DNA from: Globobulimina sp.
Taxonomy: Eukaryota; Foraminifera; Rotaliida
DNA: 9,761 nt
Direction: 5' to 3'
Assembly: GCA_003354225.1 (NCBI GenBank)
Contig: PIVH01000036.1
Coordinates: 1-9,761 of the forward strand
The translations under genes were made by a program, and so were the position numbers. Positions 1 through 7,741 of this stretch are shown one piece after another. The notes under the pieces were generated by a model. It had not been told where the DNA came from, did not search any database, and saw only the letters and a list, made by a program, of their open reading frames with translations. Within the stretch, counting starts at the first letter, position 1, and every line of letters begins with the position of its first letter.

Positions 1-333
1 AAGCGATCAATCTCAACAAATTGTAGAAAGTTGGTAAATTAAGTTTGATGGAATGGGATGGAAAAAAAATACTTTACCCGCATTGTAACAGAACAGAACA
101 AAAATTGATAAACATTTTATAGAGCTATAACTTCGAAAAAACACTGTTTCGTCGATATTCACGAAATAGACTTTTTCCCTCAACGATATAACTGAACCAA
201 ATGTAAACAACACGAACCTAAAGATTTATTTAAGCAATTTTTAATCTGAGTGCAAGGATAGTATATCCTATATATATATCACACTTCAGTTTCACACTAC
301 ATTTCTTTCCCATTTTCCACTGTCTTTGTGTTA
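1..333. other. Intergenic DNA and leader upstream of the archaemetzincin-like gene
   Basis: No convincing gene is visible. An open stretch on the minus strand over roughly 13-213 has no ATG start and a composition like the surrounding non-coding DNA. The right part holds a short inverted repeat (ggata, 3-nt loop, tatcc at 256-268), then an alternating TA tract at 269-279 and a pyrimidine-rich leader up to the ATG at 334. The left end may be the 3' flank of a gene outside the window. Confidence 0.6.
269..279 (+). promoter_or_regulatory. TATA-like tract upstream of the archaemetzincin-like gene
   Basis: An alternating TA run lies about 55-65 nt before the ATG at 334 and is followed by a C/T-rich leader, the arrangement expected of a core promoter. 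In an AT-rich genome such tracts also arise by chance, so this is a positional inference only. Confidence 0.35.
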
Positions 334-1623
334 ATGGCTCAACAACCAGCCGTCATTATGCAAGACATGAACGTAGCAAAATCATATTGGGGCTCAGCAA
401 CACATGAACAATGCTTGAATGCAATTGATCCATGTGATTCATATCTAAAATTGTATAAAAAGCAATATAGAAAATCATCAAAACGCCTGTCATGTGATTG
501 TGATGATTATAAGAAAGATAAAGATGGCAATCTAATTTATCCCAAACATATTAATTTTCGAACAAAAACAATGGATATTATTAATCCAACCATTAATGAC
601 ATTTTATTTGATGATACCGTATGGAATAAACATTTTCGATACAAACATAAAAATAAATCGTATTTAGAGAAAGCAGCGTATGAATCATTTAATATGTGGT
701 ATCATTGCGTAACGAATGAGAATATACACCAAATCCCACAAAAAAAACAACGAAATTGCATCACCTTAGTACCAATAACTGATAATAACACATATTTCAT
801 TGATGATAAATTAATTACTTCGCTCGAAGAATTAATACACATTTATTTTGGTTTAAAAATCAAACAAATCGATGTTAGTAACACAAATAATGTTATTTTT
901 CGAAAAAACAACTTTGGTAATTTTGTCACAAAAGATATTCATCACAAATTATCGACATATTATAACAACGACAAAGATATATTTGCCATTGTTGGTATAT
1001 GCAGCAAAATAGGTATATTTTCTGGGAGCGGTGATAACGACAACAACAACAAAGTGATACATGGCGAGCATAATGATAGCACACAATCCGCAGTGGTGTC
1101 CTTTAGCAAATTAGGCGTTTACAATAAATTACAGCGAAATATTCCTCAATGGTTAAAAATAAGACGTTCTGGAAAGATATTATTGCATGAAATTGCACAC
1201 TTGTTTGGTTTATCACATTGTGAATATTTTCGCTGTTTAATGAACAAAGACGTTGTTTTAGACTGTGTACCGATGCATTTATGTCCTATTTGTTTAAATA
1301 AATTATATTACGCAATGATCAAAGAAAATAATCATCGAAATACTTTTGAATACGATTTAGTACAAACGGCGGCGTCGACATCTGTCCTGGCCATGGCTGA
1401 GGAAATAGCAATTATTATACGTGGTGGTACTGATGATGAAAAAGAGAAAAAAAGAAAAAAGAAAAAAAAAATGCGCATGAAAATCGATAATAATACATTT
1501 AATTTATATCAACGGTATAAGGACTTAGCTGAATGGTTCAACCAAAATAAATGTTTTAGAGAGGCGACATGGTACAATAACCGCATTATGTCATTGTCAT
1601 CGAATGTAATAAATGATGTTTAA
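334..1623 (+). CDS. Archaemetzincin-like zinc metalloprotease
   Basis: Predicted 429-residue zinc metalloprotease of the archaemetzincin (AMZ, M54) type. The metzincin zinc site is complete: H285, E286, H289, G292 and H295 form HExxHxxGxxH. C296, four residues, C301 and the Met-turn M303 follow, then C317-x2-C320. This is the AMZ-specific pattern in which four cysteines add a second structural zinc site. The Met-turn to CxxC linker is 13 residues, shorter than the 17 usually quoted for the family. A Leu-rich helix near residues 166-176 and a C-terminal RY-x2-L-type segment also fit AMZ. Local additions are an Asp/Asn-rich insert (~236-242) and a Lys-rich run (~369-381). The start is the first in-frame ATG; the frame is open from just upstream only through a GTG. 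There is no signal peptide, so it is probably cytosolic or nuclear. Substrate unknown. One exon, TAA stop. Confidence 0.88.
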   Translation: MAQQPAVIMQDMNVAKSYWGSATHEQCLNAIDPCDSYLKLYKKQYRKSSKRLSCDCDDYKKDKDGNLIYPKHINFRTKTMDIINPTINDILFDDTVWNKHFRYKHKNKSYLEKAAYESFNMWYHCVTNENIHQIPQKKQRNCITLVPITDNNTYFIDDKLITSLEELIHIYFGLKIKQIDVSNTNNVIFRKNNFGNFVTKDIHHKLSTYYNNDKDIFAIVGICSKIGIFSGSGDNDNNNKVIHGEHNDSTQSAVVSFSKLGVYNKLQRNIPQWLKIRRSGKILLHEIAHLFGLSHCEYFRCLMNKDVVLDCVPMHLCPICLNKLYYAMIKENNHRNTFEYDLVQTAASTSVLAMAEEIAIIIRGGTDDEKEKKRKKKKKMRMKIDNNTFNLYQRYKDLAEWFNQNKCFREATWYNNRIMSLSSNVINDV

Positions 1624-2186
1624 CTTTTAATAATATATAAATAATAATTTAATATAATAATAATAATTAAATGATGTATCCGTTGAATGCAAAAAAATAT
1701 TTTGCTATAATTCTCAATTTTTTTTTTATTTTTTTGCGTTCGATCCCTACCCTCTCTTTCTATTTTGTTATGAATGAACAAATAAAAACCTTCATGCAAA
1801 ATAGAGAGTTTTTTTAAAATTATTTGATTGTTATCCCCTCTTTTTCGATCATCATCTTTTGTTTTTATTGTTATTTTTGTGCCACCATGTTTTCCTTTAT
1901 TTTTTTATGTCTGTTGTACACTGTACACCTTTTTTGATTTGGTTTTTGTCCTTTGACTTTTTTTTAATAATTCATCAGCGATGGGGAGCAATTGGTCATT
2001 GGGTAAAAATATCCTTGCACACGCACCGAGAGACAAATAATTTGCAAAAAAAAGACTGAATTAAATAGTGGACGTTTGAATTCCAAATAAAAGTGATATG
2101 GAAGGGAAGTTAAAGAGTTGCATCGTTTCAAAAAGAAAATGAAATGAAAGGTTTAAATTAAGTTTGTGATGGAAAGTTAGTGTAAA
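1624..2186. other. Convergent 3' intergenic region
   Basis: AT-rich DNA between the 3' ends of the archaemetzincin-like gene (plus) and Sec61 alpha (minus). It contains TAA/TAAT-rich sequence just after the first stop codon, long T runs around 1708-1735, and poly(A)-signal-like hexamers. No open frame with an ATG and protein-like composition was found, and no tRNA-like fold is evident. It probably holds both 3' UTRs. Confidence 0.6.
1781..1786 (+). terminator. Possible AATAAA polyadenylation signal of the archaemetzincin-like gene
   Basis: A canonical AATAAA lies about 160 nt after the TAA stop of the upstream gene and just before T-rich DNA. Such hexamers are frequent by chance at this base composition, and the signals used by this organism are not known, so the call is tentative. 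Confidence 0.3.
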
Positions 2187-3676
2187 TTAAAATAAACCAA
2201 AATCTGTATCAAATGACAAAGTTCCTGAATCAGATTTTTGTTCTCTTGAATAGGTTTCAAAATATTGAAATATAATTGAGACAGCTAATAATATTCCAGT
2301 GCCCGATCCTATGGCGCCCATAAAATCCGCAAATATGGATAATGCGCCAATACACATACCACCCAATGCCGCAGCAGTTGGTATATATCGATATAATATT
2401 TTAACAACGGATTGTTCCCTATAGCCTTTAATGACTAATCCTTGTTTCTCTAATTGTCGTGCAACATCACGTGGCGATCCGCCAGAGATCTCAATCCAAA
2501 CCACACTGAATAATGCACAGCTTATTAATATAAACAAGACATAAACAATGGAATGCAATGGGTCCGTCACCACTTCTTGCATCGATCTCGGCGGTGACAC
2601 AAAATAAGCTAAACCGCCAACAGGTACATACTGTCCATGTGCATTGGTCCGCCAATCCCCAAATAAACGAACAAAGAAATTCTTACTGTATCGACGATGT
2701 AATAATTGAGAGAAAAAATATAAATTTGACACCAATGCAGTTTGTAATATCACCGGGATATTACTGGTATAAAATAATTTGATCGGATAGGTTTGATTTG
2801 AAATACCGCGCGCTTTCACATGTTTTAATGGTAAATCAACTCGGAATCCTTGAACATAAATCACCACTAAAAAGACAATAATTGTTGCCATTAAATTGGT
2901 TAAATTGGGTAAGTTTTTACGATAAAAGGCCTCTCGCAATGCACTAAATTTATTATTTCGTGTAATTAATAAATAAAAAAATGCAATAATGGCACCTTCA
3001 AACTCAGGGCCACCGCCTAAATTAATAGTGGTCGGCGAGAATGCTCTCCACACAATATTTTCACAGATATTTGTGGCAATAAATAAGGAAATGCCACTGC
3101 CCATTCCATAGCCTTTTTGCAACACTTCATCCAATAATAAGACAATAAGGCCAGCCATGAATAATTGGATAATGATTAAGATGCAATTGCCTAATCCCAA
3201 TGTGCGCCAATCGCCATACATGCCACTGAATACATACAATATGGCTTCTGCTAAAGTTATAAATAAACCTAATAATTTCTGTGCGCATGCATACAATTGA
3301 CGCTCTTTTGGGTCTTCAACGTTGACAGATATTTGTTTTGTGCCTGCCAATAATTGTAATACTAATCCGGATGTTACTATTGGTGATATACCTAACTCCA
3401 TTAAAGTGCCTCTGTTGGACGCTAAAACCACACGGATCCAATACAATGGATCTGCATGATCTGAAGGACGGATTCCATATAATGGGATTTGACAACATAC
3501 TAAAAACACTACCAGTGTTATAGCGGTCCATGCTAATTTAACTCGGAATGGCACTCGTTTATCTATTTTATTTATTTAGTTTTTTAAATTGGTATGATTT
3601 GGTAGAGTAAAATACCTGGTGGTTCTACCTCAGGTACAATACGTAGGAATGGTTCTAAATATTTTAAAATTCCCAT
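2187..3676 (-). CDS. SEC61A: Sec61 alpha subunit (ER protein-translocation channel)
   Basis: The channel-forming subunit of the ER Sec61 translocon, which passes or inserts nascent secretory and membrane proteins. Two exons (3616-3676 and 2187-3562) join across a 53-nt intron to give 478 residues, the usual family length. Exon 1 supplies the conserved N-terminal amphipathic segment ([10 protein letters not shown], then PEVEPP). The frame of exon 2 alone starts only at a GTG, so the first exon is needed. Family hallmarks follow: WTAITL and the CCQIPL first membrane span, the plug-region [15 protein letters not shown] (residues 72-86), [17 protein letters not shown], a [12 protein letters not shown] loop, and [17 protein letters not shown] followed by the [17 protein letters not shown] last spans. 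About ten membrane helices are expected. No frameshift or missing block is seen. Two TGACGTGG boxes lie upstream. TAA stop. Confidence 0.97.
3563..3615 (-). other. Intron of the Sec61 alpha gene (53 nt)
   Basis: Donor GTATTT and acceptor AAATAG. Splicing joins the last G of exon 1 with AT of exon 2 to make an Asp codon (phase 1) and restores the conserved Sec61 N-terminus. This is the shortest intron in the window. It has no polypyrimidine tract before the acceptor. Confidence 0.92.
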
Positions 3677-3740
3677 TATTTTATGTTAATTTTGTGTGGT
3701 GTTTTATCTGGTGCTGAGTGTTGCTGTTGGTTGGTTTTTG

Positions 3741-3776
3741 TTGACGTGGACAAATAGTTTTTAAAATTGACGTGGA
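3741..3776 (-). promoter_or_regulatory. Paired TGACGTGG elements upstream of Sec61 alpha
   Basis: Two identical 10-nt copies of TTGACGTGGA sit at 3741-3750 and 3767-3776, 26 nt apart, 65-100 nt upstream of the Sec61 alpha ATG. TGACGTGG is the core known in animals as the unfolded-protein-response element bound by ATF6/XBP1-type bZIP factors. SEC61 genes are known UPR targets in several eukaryotes. The repeat is seen directly; its use as a bZIP site in this organism is inference. Confidence 0.45.
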
Positions 3777-3866
3777 AAAACTAAGTGAAGTGTTTTTTCG
3801 TTCTTTTCATTTATTAAAAACGGCGCAACCGTACTTGAGTGCAAGGATCAATCATCAGTCTCGCCA

Positions 3867-4643
3867 TCATTTGAATTTGCTGAGAACATCTTGATTACAA
3901 AATAAATTTTGAATCAATACAAAAGCACATATTCCAATGATCAACATTACCACAAACCAAATCATACCATTTTTATCATTTTCTCTGTATGTGTATTGAT
4001 CAAAATCGTATATATTATTATCATCATTATTTGAACCCATAACACCTTTAATGCCTTGTAGTGTAAATATATACGGTTCAATTACTTGAATATTTTTACC
4101 AGTTACATCCATTTTATTTGCTTCCACAATACGATCTTGCTGTTTTTTATCAGAAGATACAAACAATGACAGTCCATACTGCAGATTAACAATTAAATAA
4201 TGGCCAGATGGTTTGTGTGGAGCTTGCAAGATTTGAAATATATTTCTAGTTTCTGTAGAATATGGATGTGCTTCAAGTACATGATTATATGCCTTACGAT
4301 CATTTGATACAAAAAGCCATCGTTTATAATCAACATTAAAAAATCTATATCTGTTCTCAGCAAGTTTTTCGATTTGAAATATATTTCTCGTTTCATACTG
4401 ATATTTATGAGCTTCAACAATATTATCATGTTTGTTTTCATCATTACTTACAAACAAATATAGATCAGAATTTGGGTTACGTATCAACAATTGCTGCTTG
4501 TTTAATGCTGCAGCATCCAAATCAGTGATTGTTTCCACTTCAAACATCAATAAATCCCTGCCTCCATTTGCAATCATTGAACATAGACACAGTCCAAGTA
4601 TAAACATTTTGATCATCAGTGTATGGTTCAAAAAGTTTGACAT
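3867..4643 (-). CDS. Predicted single-pass membrane protein with three ~47-50-residue repeats (beta-trefoil-like)
   Basis: Family not recognised. The 258-residue product has a hydrophobic N-terminal segment (~residues 11-25) resembling a signal peptide. Three internal repeats follow, marked by LFVSND/LFVSSD at residues 63-68, 110-115 and 160-165, each continuing into a (V/I)(V/L)EA motif; the first two end in ETRNIFQI. An acidic, Asn-rich linker and one strong membrane span (~227-247) come next, with an 11-residue tail. Three units of ~47-50 residues rich in beta-type residues suggest a beta-trefoil fold, as in fascin-like or lectin-like domains, but this is inference. Expected topology is lumenal or extracellular repeats with a short cytosolic tail. 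The start is uncertain: ATGs at 4700, 4652, 4643, 4616 and 4607 are in frame; 4643 keeps a complete signal-like segment. Single exon, TGA stop. A role in carbohydrate or ligand binding is only a possibility. Confidence 0.75.
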   Translation of the reverse strand: MSNFLNHTLMIKMFILGLCLCSMIANGGRDLLMFEVETITDLDAAALNKQQLLIRNPNSDLYLFVSNDENKHDNIVEAHKYQYETRNIFQIEKLAENRYRFFNVDYKRWLFVSNDRKAYNHVLEAHPYSTETRNIFQILQAPHKPSGHYLIVNLQYGLSLFVSSDKKQQDRIVEANKMDVTGKNIQVIEPYIFTLQGIKGVMGSNNDDNNIYDFDQYTYRENDKNGMIWFVVMLIIGICAFVLIQNLFCNQDVLSKFK

Positions 4644-4743
4644 TTCTAACATCAGGCAAACGTTTTTTGAAAAACAAAGGTGCGGAAAGTGAACACCCAT
4701 AAATCCTAACAAATGTACATTTTACATTAGTTTAACTTAAATC

Positions 4744-5905
4744 CTAATACGTAAATACCAACAATACCCCAAGGACAACAACAGGTATTTTTAATTGGAT
4801 AATTAATTTTGATTCGATTAATTTTGGAAATAATATGGAATGATACTTTGCTCGTAATTTTTGTTCAATTTTTTTACTCAATTTCTTATCAATACACATT
4901 TCCAAACTATTTTTTCCATACAAGTCTTGGTGAAAATAGTTCATTTCATATTTCCTGTCATAATTTAATAACAAACTCAATATTTTTTCATTTTTCCTAT
5001 AAACACACCACATTAAACAGTTCCAATTAAAATTCTGCATATCAGTCGCATTGAGATTTATAGCTTTACATTTTAACAATAATTTAACGACATCCTTTCT
5101 GTCCTCAGCACAGGAAACCATTAACGCAGTCCTTCCACGCTCATCTTCCAAGTTAATATCTGTCCATTGGTTGCTTATCAATGCTTGGACAACATCGCAA
5201 TGCCCGCGATGCGATGATACCAATAATGGTGAAATCTCTATTGATATTAAAATAAATTAATTATATAATTATATACTAATATATATAACAAAGATATAAT
5301 AAGAATATACATGGTCATACCATACCATCTCTATTGCATATATTTGGATTTGCGCCCATTTTTAATAACAATATAACAATATCCGCTGCTCCAATTTTGG
5401 CTGCTCGAAATAATGCAGTTGAATGTTCTCTGTCTCTTGCATTTATATCTAACTTTATTGATATATCATTCATATTATTTATATTATGCAAATGTTGTTT
5501 ATTTTGTTGTTTATCTTTATTTATTAAAATTTCTATCAAATTCAAATCCCCTTTTTCTGCTGCAAAATGAAGCACTGTTCTTTGTAATTTATGATCCATT
5601 TGTTTCGAAAAGTCAATGATTTGTTTTGTTTTAAACATTTTCTGTACTGCCCATATTCTATCTTTTTGTATTGCCCATATTAAAGGAGTCCATACTTGAT
5701 GTTTATTGGCTGAATTACCATTTAAATCAATTAATGATAACAATTCAGTAAATTTATCCTTTTCTTCCCTTACAATGCTATGGATAAATCTTTTCATTTT
5801 TTTCTCCTTTGCCTCCTTATCATCTTTATCATCCTCATCCTCATCCTCTGGCAAAACCATTGGACTATAATACAATGTGTTGCTTTGTTTGTCATTGTTA
5901 GCCAT
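4744..5905 (-). CDS. Ankyrin-repeat protein with a hydrophobic C-terminal tail anchor
   Basis: Predicted 357-residue ankyrin-repeat protein from two exons (5326-5905, 4744-5237). After an acidic/Lys-rich segment (residues 20-38) come about six or seven ankyrin units. Recognisable cores are WTPLIWAIQ (~72), RTVLHFAAEKGD (~109), STALFRAAKIGAADIVILLL (~162), SPLLVSSHRGHCDVV (~196), RTALMVSCAEDRKDVVKLLL (~229), NCLMWCVYRKNEK (~266) and a degenerate last unit (~301). A 19-residue hydrophobic stretch (~338-356) ends at the very C-terminus, typical of a tail-anchored protein facing the cytosol. Ankyrin repeats bind other proteins; no partner can be named. The chosen ATG at 5905 has A at -3. An in-frame ATG at 6001 would add 32 residues but lies inside the TA tract that probably serves as promoter. 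TAG stop. Confidence 0.85.
5238..5325 (-). other. Intron of the ankyrin-repeat gene (88 nt)
   Basis: Donor GTATGG and acceptor CAATAG. It is a phase 1 intron; joining G with AG gives a Glu codon, and the flanking ankyrin unit then reads through as CNRD followed by EISPLLV, at the expected spacing for the repeat. The interior is strongly TA-rich. It is the longest intron in the window. Confidence 0.88.
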
Positions 5906-5987
5906 GTTTGTTTTTCGTTGATTGTTTTCAGACTTAAGATGAGTGAGATGGCGTGGAAAAGGATGAGGGTTAATTAGACCGATGGAC

Positions 5988-6010
5988 TTTATATATATCA
6001 TATATCATAT
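5988..6010 (-). promoter_or_regulatory. TATA-like tract upstream of the ankyrin-repeat gene
   Basis: Read on the minus strand this is a TATATATAAA-type sequence 83-105 nt before the ATG at 5905. It begins only about 16 nt past the stop codon of the preceding minus-strand gene. Promoter function is inferred from position and composition. Confidence 0.35.
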
Positions 6011-6026
6011 ATGAGTCTACAATGAT

Positions 6027-7741
6027 TCATTTTTTTAGAACATTTTTCTTTGTTTTACTTCTTGATTTAAATTTCTTTTTTAGGACATTTTGTGTGGTAT
6101 TTTTTTTTTCCATTGCTTTGAAAACATTTTTAGCAGCGGCTGCCGCCTCAGTGAAAGCTTTATCGACTTGGATTGACGACACCTTTGACACACGCGGTTG
6201 TTTAGCCATATTTTTGAACACTGATTTCTGTTTTTGAACAACTTTAGCTGCCGCAATCCTTTTTTGTTCCTCTTCGTCCGCTGTTATTATTTTCCTGTTT
6301 GACTGTTGTAACCCTTTAAATTTTATTTTGCCCCCTTTTCCACGGGAAGCTAAATACTCATCTCTTTGTTTCGTTGAATGAATATTTGTGCTCGATTGTA
6401 AGCCACTAAATTTACTCACTTTGCCCGCAGTGTTTAATTCATCCACGGCATTCCTCTGTTGATTAATATCCATAGCCATATTATAAGAAATATCTGCTAT
6501 TTTATCATAATCTTCTGGACGTATATTAACATTCTCATTTATTAGTTGCATTTTCGATAATAATGGCACTGCTCCATTTCGCTTCGCAAATTGTGATTTG
6601 GCACTGGCAATATTTCCTCTCTCCTCAGCAGTCAGTATTGGAGCTAGAGCTAGAATTAAAATGAATATATTTAAGTCAATTAACACATAAACATATCATA
6701 CAACATTACCATGGCCAGCCATCGGAGCCATCGGAGCTCCAGGAATTGATGCTATTTTTTAGTGTCAAACTGCAGAAATTGTACGTACAAATTTTCAACA
6801 CAACACAACACAAACCAGCTATTGGAGCTTTTGTTGATATTGGAGGCATTGGAGCCATTTGAGGCATTGGGGCCATTTGAGGTATTGGAGCCATTGGAGG
6901 CATTGGAGCTTTTGGAGCCATTGGAGGCATTGGAGCTTTTGGAGCCATTGGAGGCATTGGAGCTTTTGACAACATTGGGGCCATTTGAGGCATTGGAGCC
7001 ATTGGAGCTTTTGGAGGCATTGGAGGTATTGGAGCCATAGGAGGCATTGATGGCATTGGAGCCATTGGTGCTCCAGAAGGGAGTGGTGCTGTTTGAATTA
7101 CATTCTTTGCAGGCAATGTTGTTGGAGCCATAGGTGCACCTCCCGGTAATGGCGCTATTTGTGGGAGTGTATAATCAATATATAAAATATATGCATATGA
7201 TTATGATTATGATACCTGGCAATATTAATGGTGCAGATGAACGTGGTGGAGCAACAGGTTTAGGTTTTGGAGGTTGTACTTTCTTTATTTGGGAAATATC
7301 AACTTTATTCATTTCAAATATAGATTTTATATCATCTAAATCGCCCAATCCATCCACATCCAAATCAATAGAATATCGTCCAAATGATTTTGAATCAAAC
7401 GTAGATGGTGGTACATTTAATGAAGTTAAATCATCATCGACATCCACAATAAATGCACTAAAATCCAATGTATCTACCTCAGCCATTAATAGCTCATCGG
7501 GAGGCTGCAGTGTTTGGTTGTTACTTGCTTCAGATAATGGTGGCGGTGTTGGCGATTTAGAGTGATGTGATAAATTTCCTTTGTTGAGTGGATTCTTATA
7601 TTTTAATGAGTTTATCATTGTTTTATTCTGCAATTTATTCAAAGCATCCGCTGTCTTAGATATTCGTGCACCATATTCATTACTAATTGTATCGGCGATT
7701 GTATTTATATTCTTTACTGTTACACTGCGTTTAGTTGTCAT
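6027..7741 (-). CDS. Proline/methionine-rich protein of unknown function, four exons
   Basis: Not recognised. Exons 7216-7741, 6816-7154, 6710-6751 and 6027-6649 splice in one frame to 509 residues. Residues ~1-45 could form a helix (NINTIADTISNEYGARISK region). A Ser/Pro-rich and then an acidic part (~60-150) follow, with KVQPPKPKPVAPP leading into a Pro/Met/Ala tract (~170-305) built on PMAP and PMPP units. The C-terminal ~200 residues are charged and helical-looking, with two similar motifs (KFSGLQSS and KFKGLQQS), a related pair (SVFKNMAKQ, NVFKAMEKK) and a Lys-rich end. No signal peptide, membrane span or catalytic motif is seen. The layout (helix, acidic region, polyproline tract, basic helical end) recalls cytoskeletal scaffold or profilin-binding proteins, but no WH2 or formin domain is visible. 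The start at 7741 is the first ATG in the frame. TGA stop. Confidence 0.75.
6650..6709 (-). other. Intron 3 of the Pro/Met-rich gene (60 nt)
   Basis: Donor GTAATG and acceptor TTCTAG, phase 1. Splicing joins G with CT to give Ala and continues into LAPILTAEERG. A second CTAG six bases downstream would also keep the frame and would drop two residues (Leu-Ala), so the exact acceptor is ambiguous. Confidence 0.8.
6752..6815 (-). other. Intron 2 of the Pro/Met-rich gene (64 nt)
   Basis: Donor GTTTGT and acceptor AAATAG, phase 1. Splicing joins GCTG to CATCAATTCC, so the PIA segment runs into ASIPGAPMAPMAG and continues the same type of repeat. The intron starts with a (GTGTT) run and holds a 12-nt palindrome, ttgtacgtacaa (6779-6790). 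Confidence 0.8.
6887..6967 (-). repeat. Three perfect 27-nt tandem repeats coding KAPMPPMAP
   Basis: Units at 6887-6913, 6914-6940 and 6941-6967 are identical and encode the nonapeptide KAPMPPMAP on the minus strand. They lie inside a wider imperfect array (about 6840-7075) of related PMAP/PMPP units. Complete identity at third positions points to recent expansion or homogenisation. Confidence 0.93.
7155..7215 (-). other. Intron 1 of the Pro/Met-rich gene (61 nt)
   Basis: Donor GTATCA and acceptor AAATAG, phase 1. Joining G with CG gives Ala, so APLILP continues as APLPGGAPMAP. Without splicing, the frame meets a stop soon after an isoleucine run. Confidence 0.85.

Noticed and set aside
13-213. 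66-codon open frame on the minus strand
   Set aside because: It begins with GTG rather than ATG, has no recognisable motif and has the composition of flanking AT-rich DNA.
1730-1752. GCGTTCGATCC resembling a tRNA T-loop
   Set aside because: The flanking bases cannot form the T stem, and no acceptor or anticodon arms are found nearby.
1859-2059. Hydrophobic open frame on the plus strand between two 3' ends
   Set aside because: It starts at a TTG, and its Phe/Leu richness comes from T runs. It lies where two 3' UTRs are expected.
5906-6001. N-terminal extension of the ankyrin protein from the in-frame ATG at 6001
   Set aside because: That ATG sits within the TA tract likely to be the promoter, and the extra residues show no domain or targeting signal. 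The ATG at 5905 has a better context.
6481-6649. Resemblance of the MAMDINQQRNAVDEL region to a SNARE helix
   Set aside because: Only about 20 residues match loosely. A ~60-residue heptad pattern, a clear central Gln layer and a membrane anchor are not seen.
6779-6790. 12-nt palindrome ttgtacgtacaa
   Set aside because: It lies within a short intron, has a low-complexity surrounding and no second copy, so chance is the simplest explanation.
6762-7040. Leu/Glu-rich repetitive open frame on the plus strand
   Set aside because: It is the antisense shadow of the Pro/Met repeat array, whose minus-strand reading is supported by consistent splicing on both sides.
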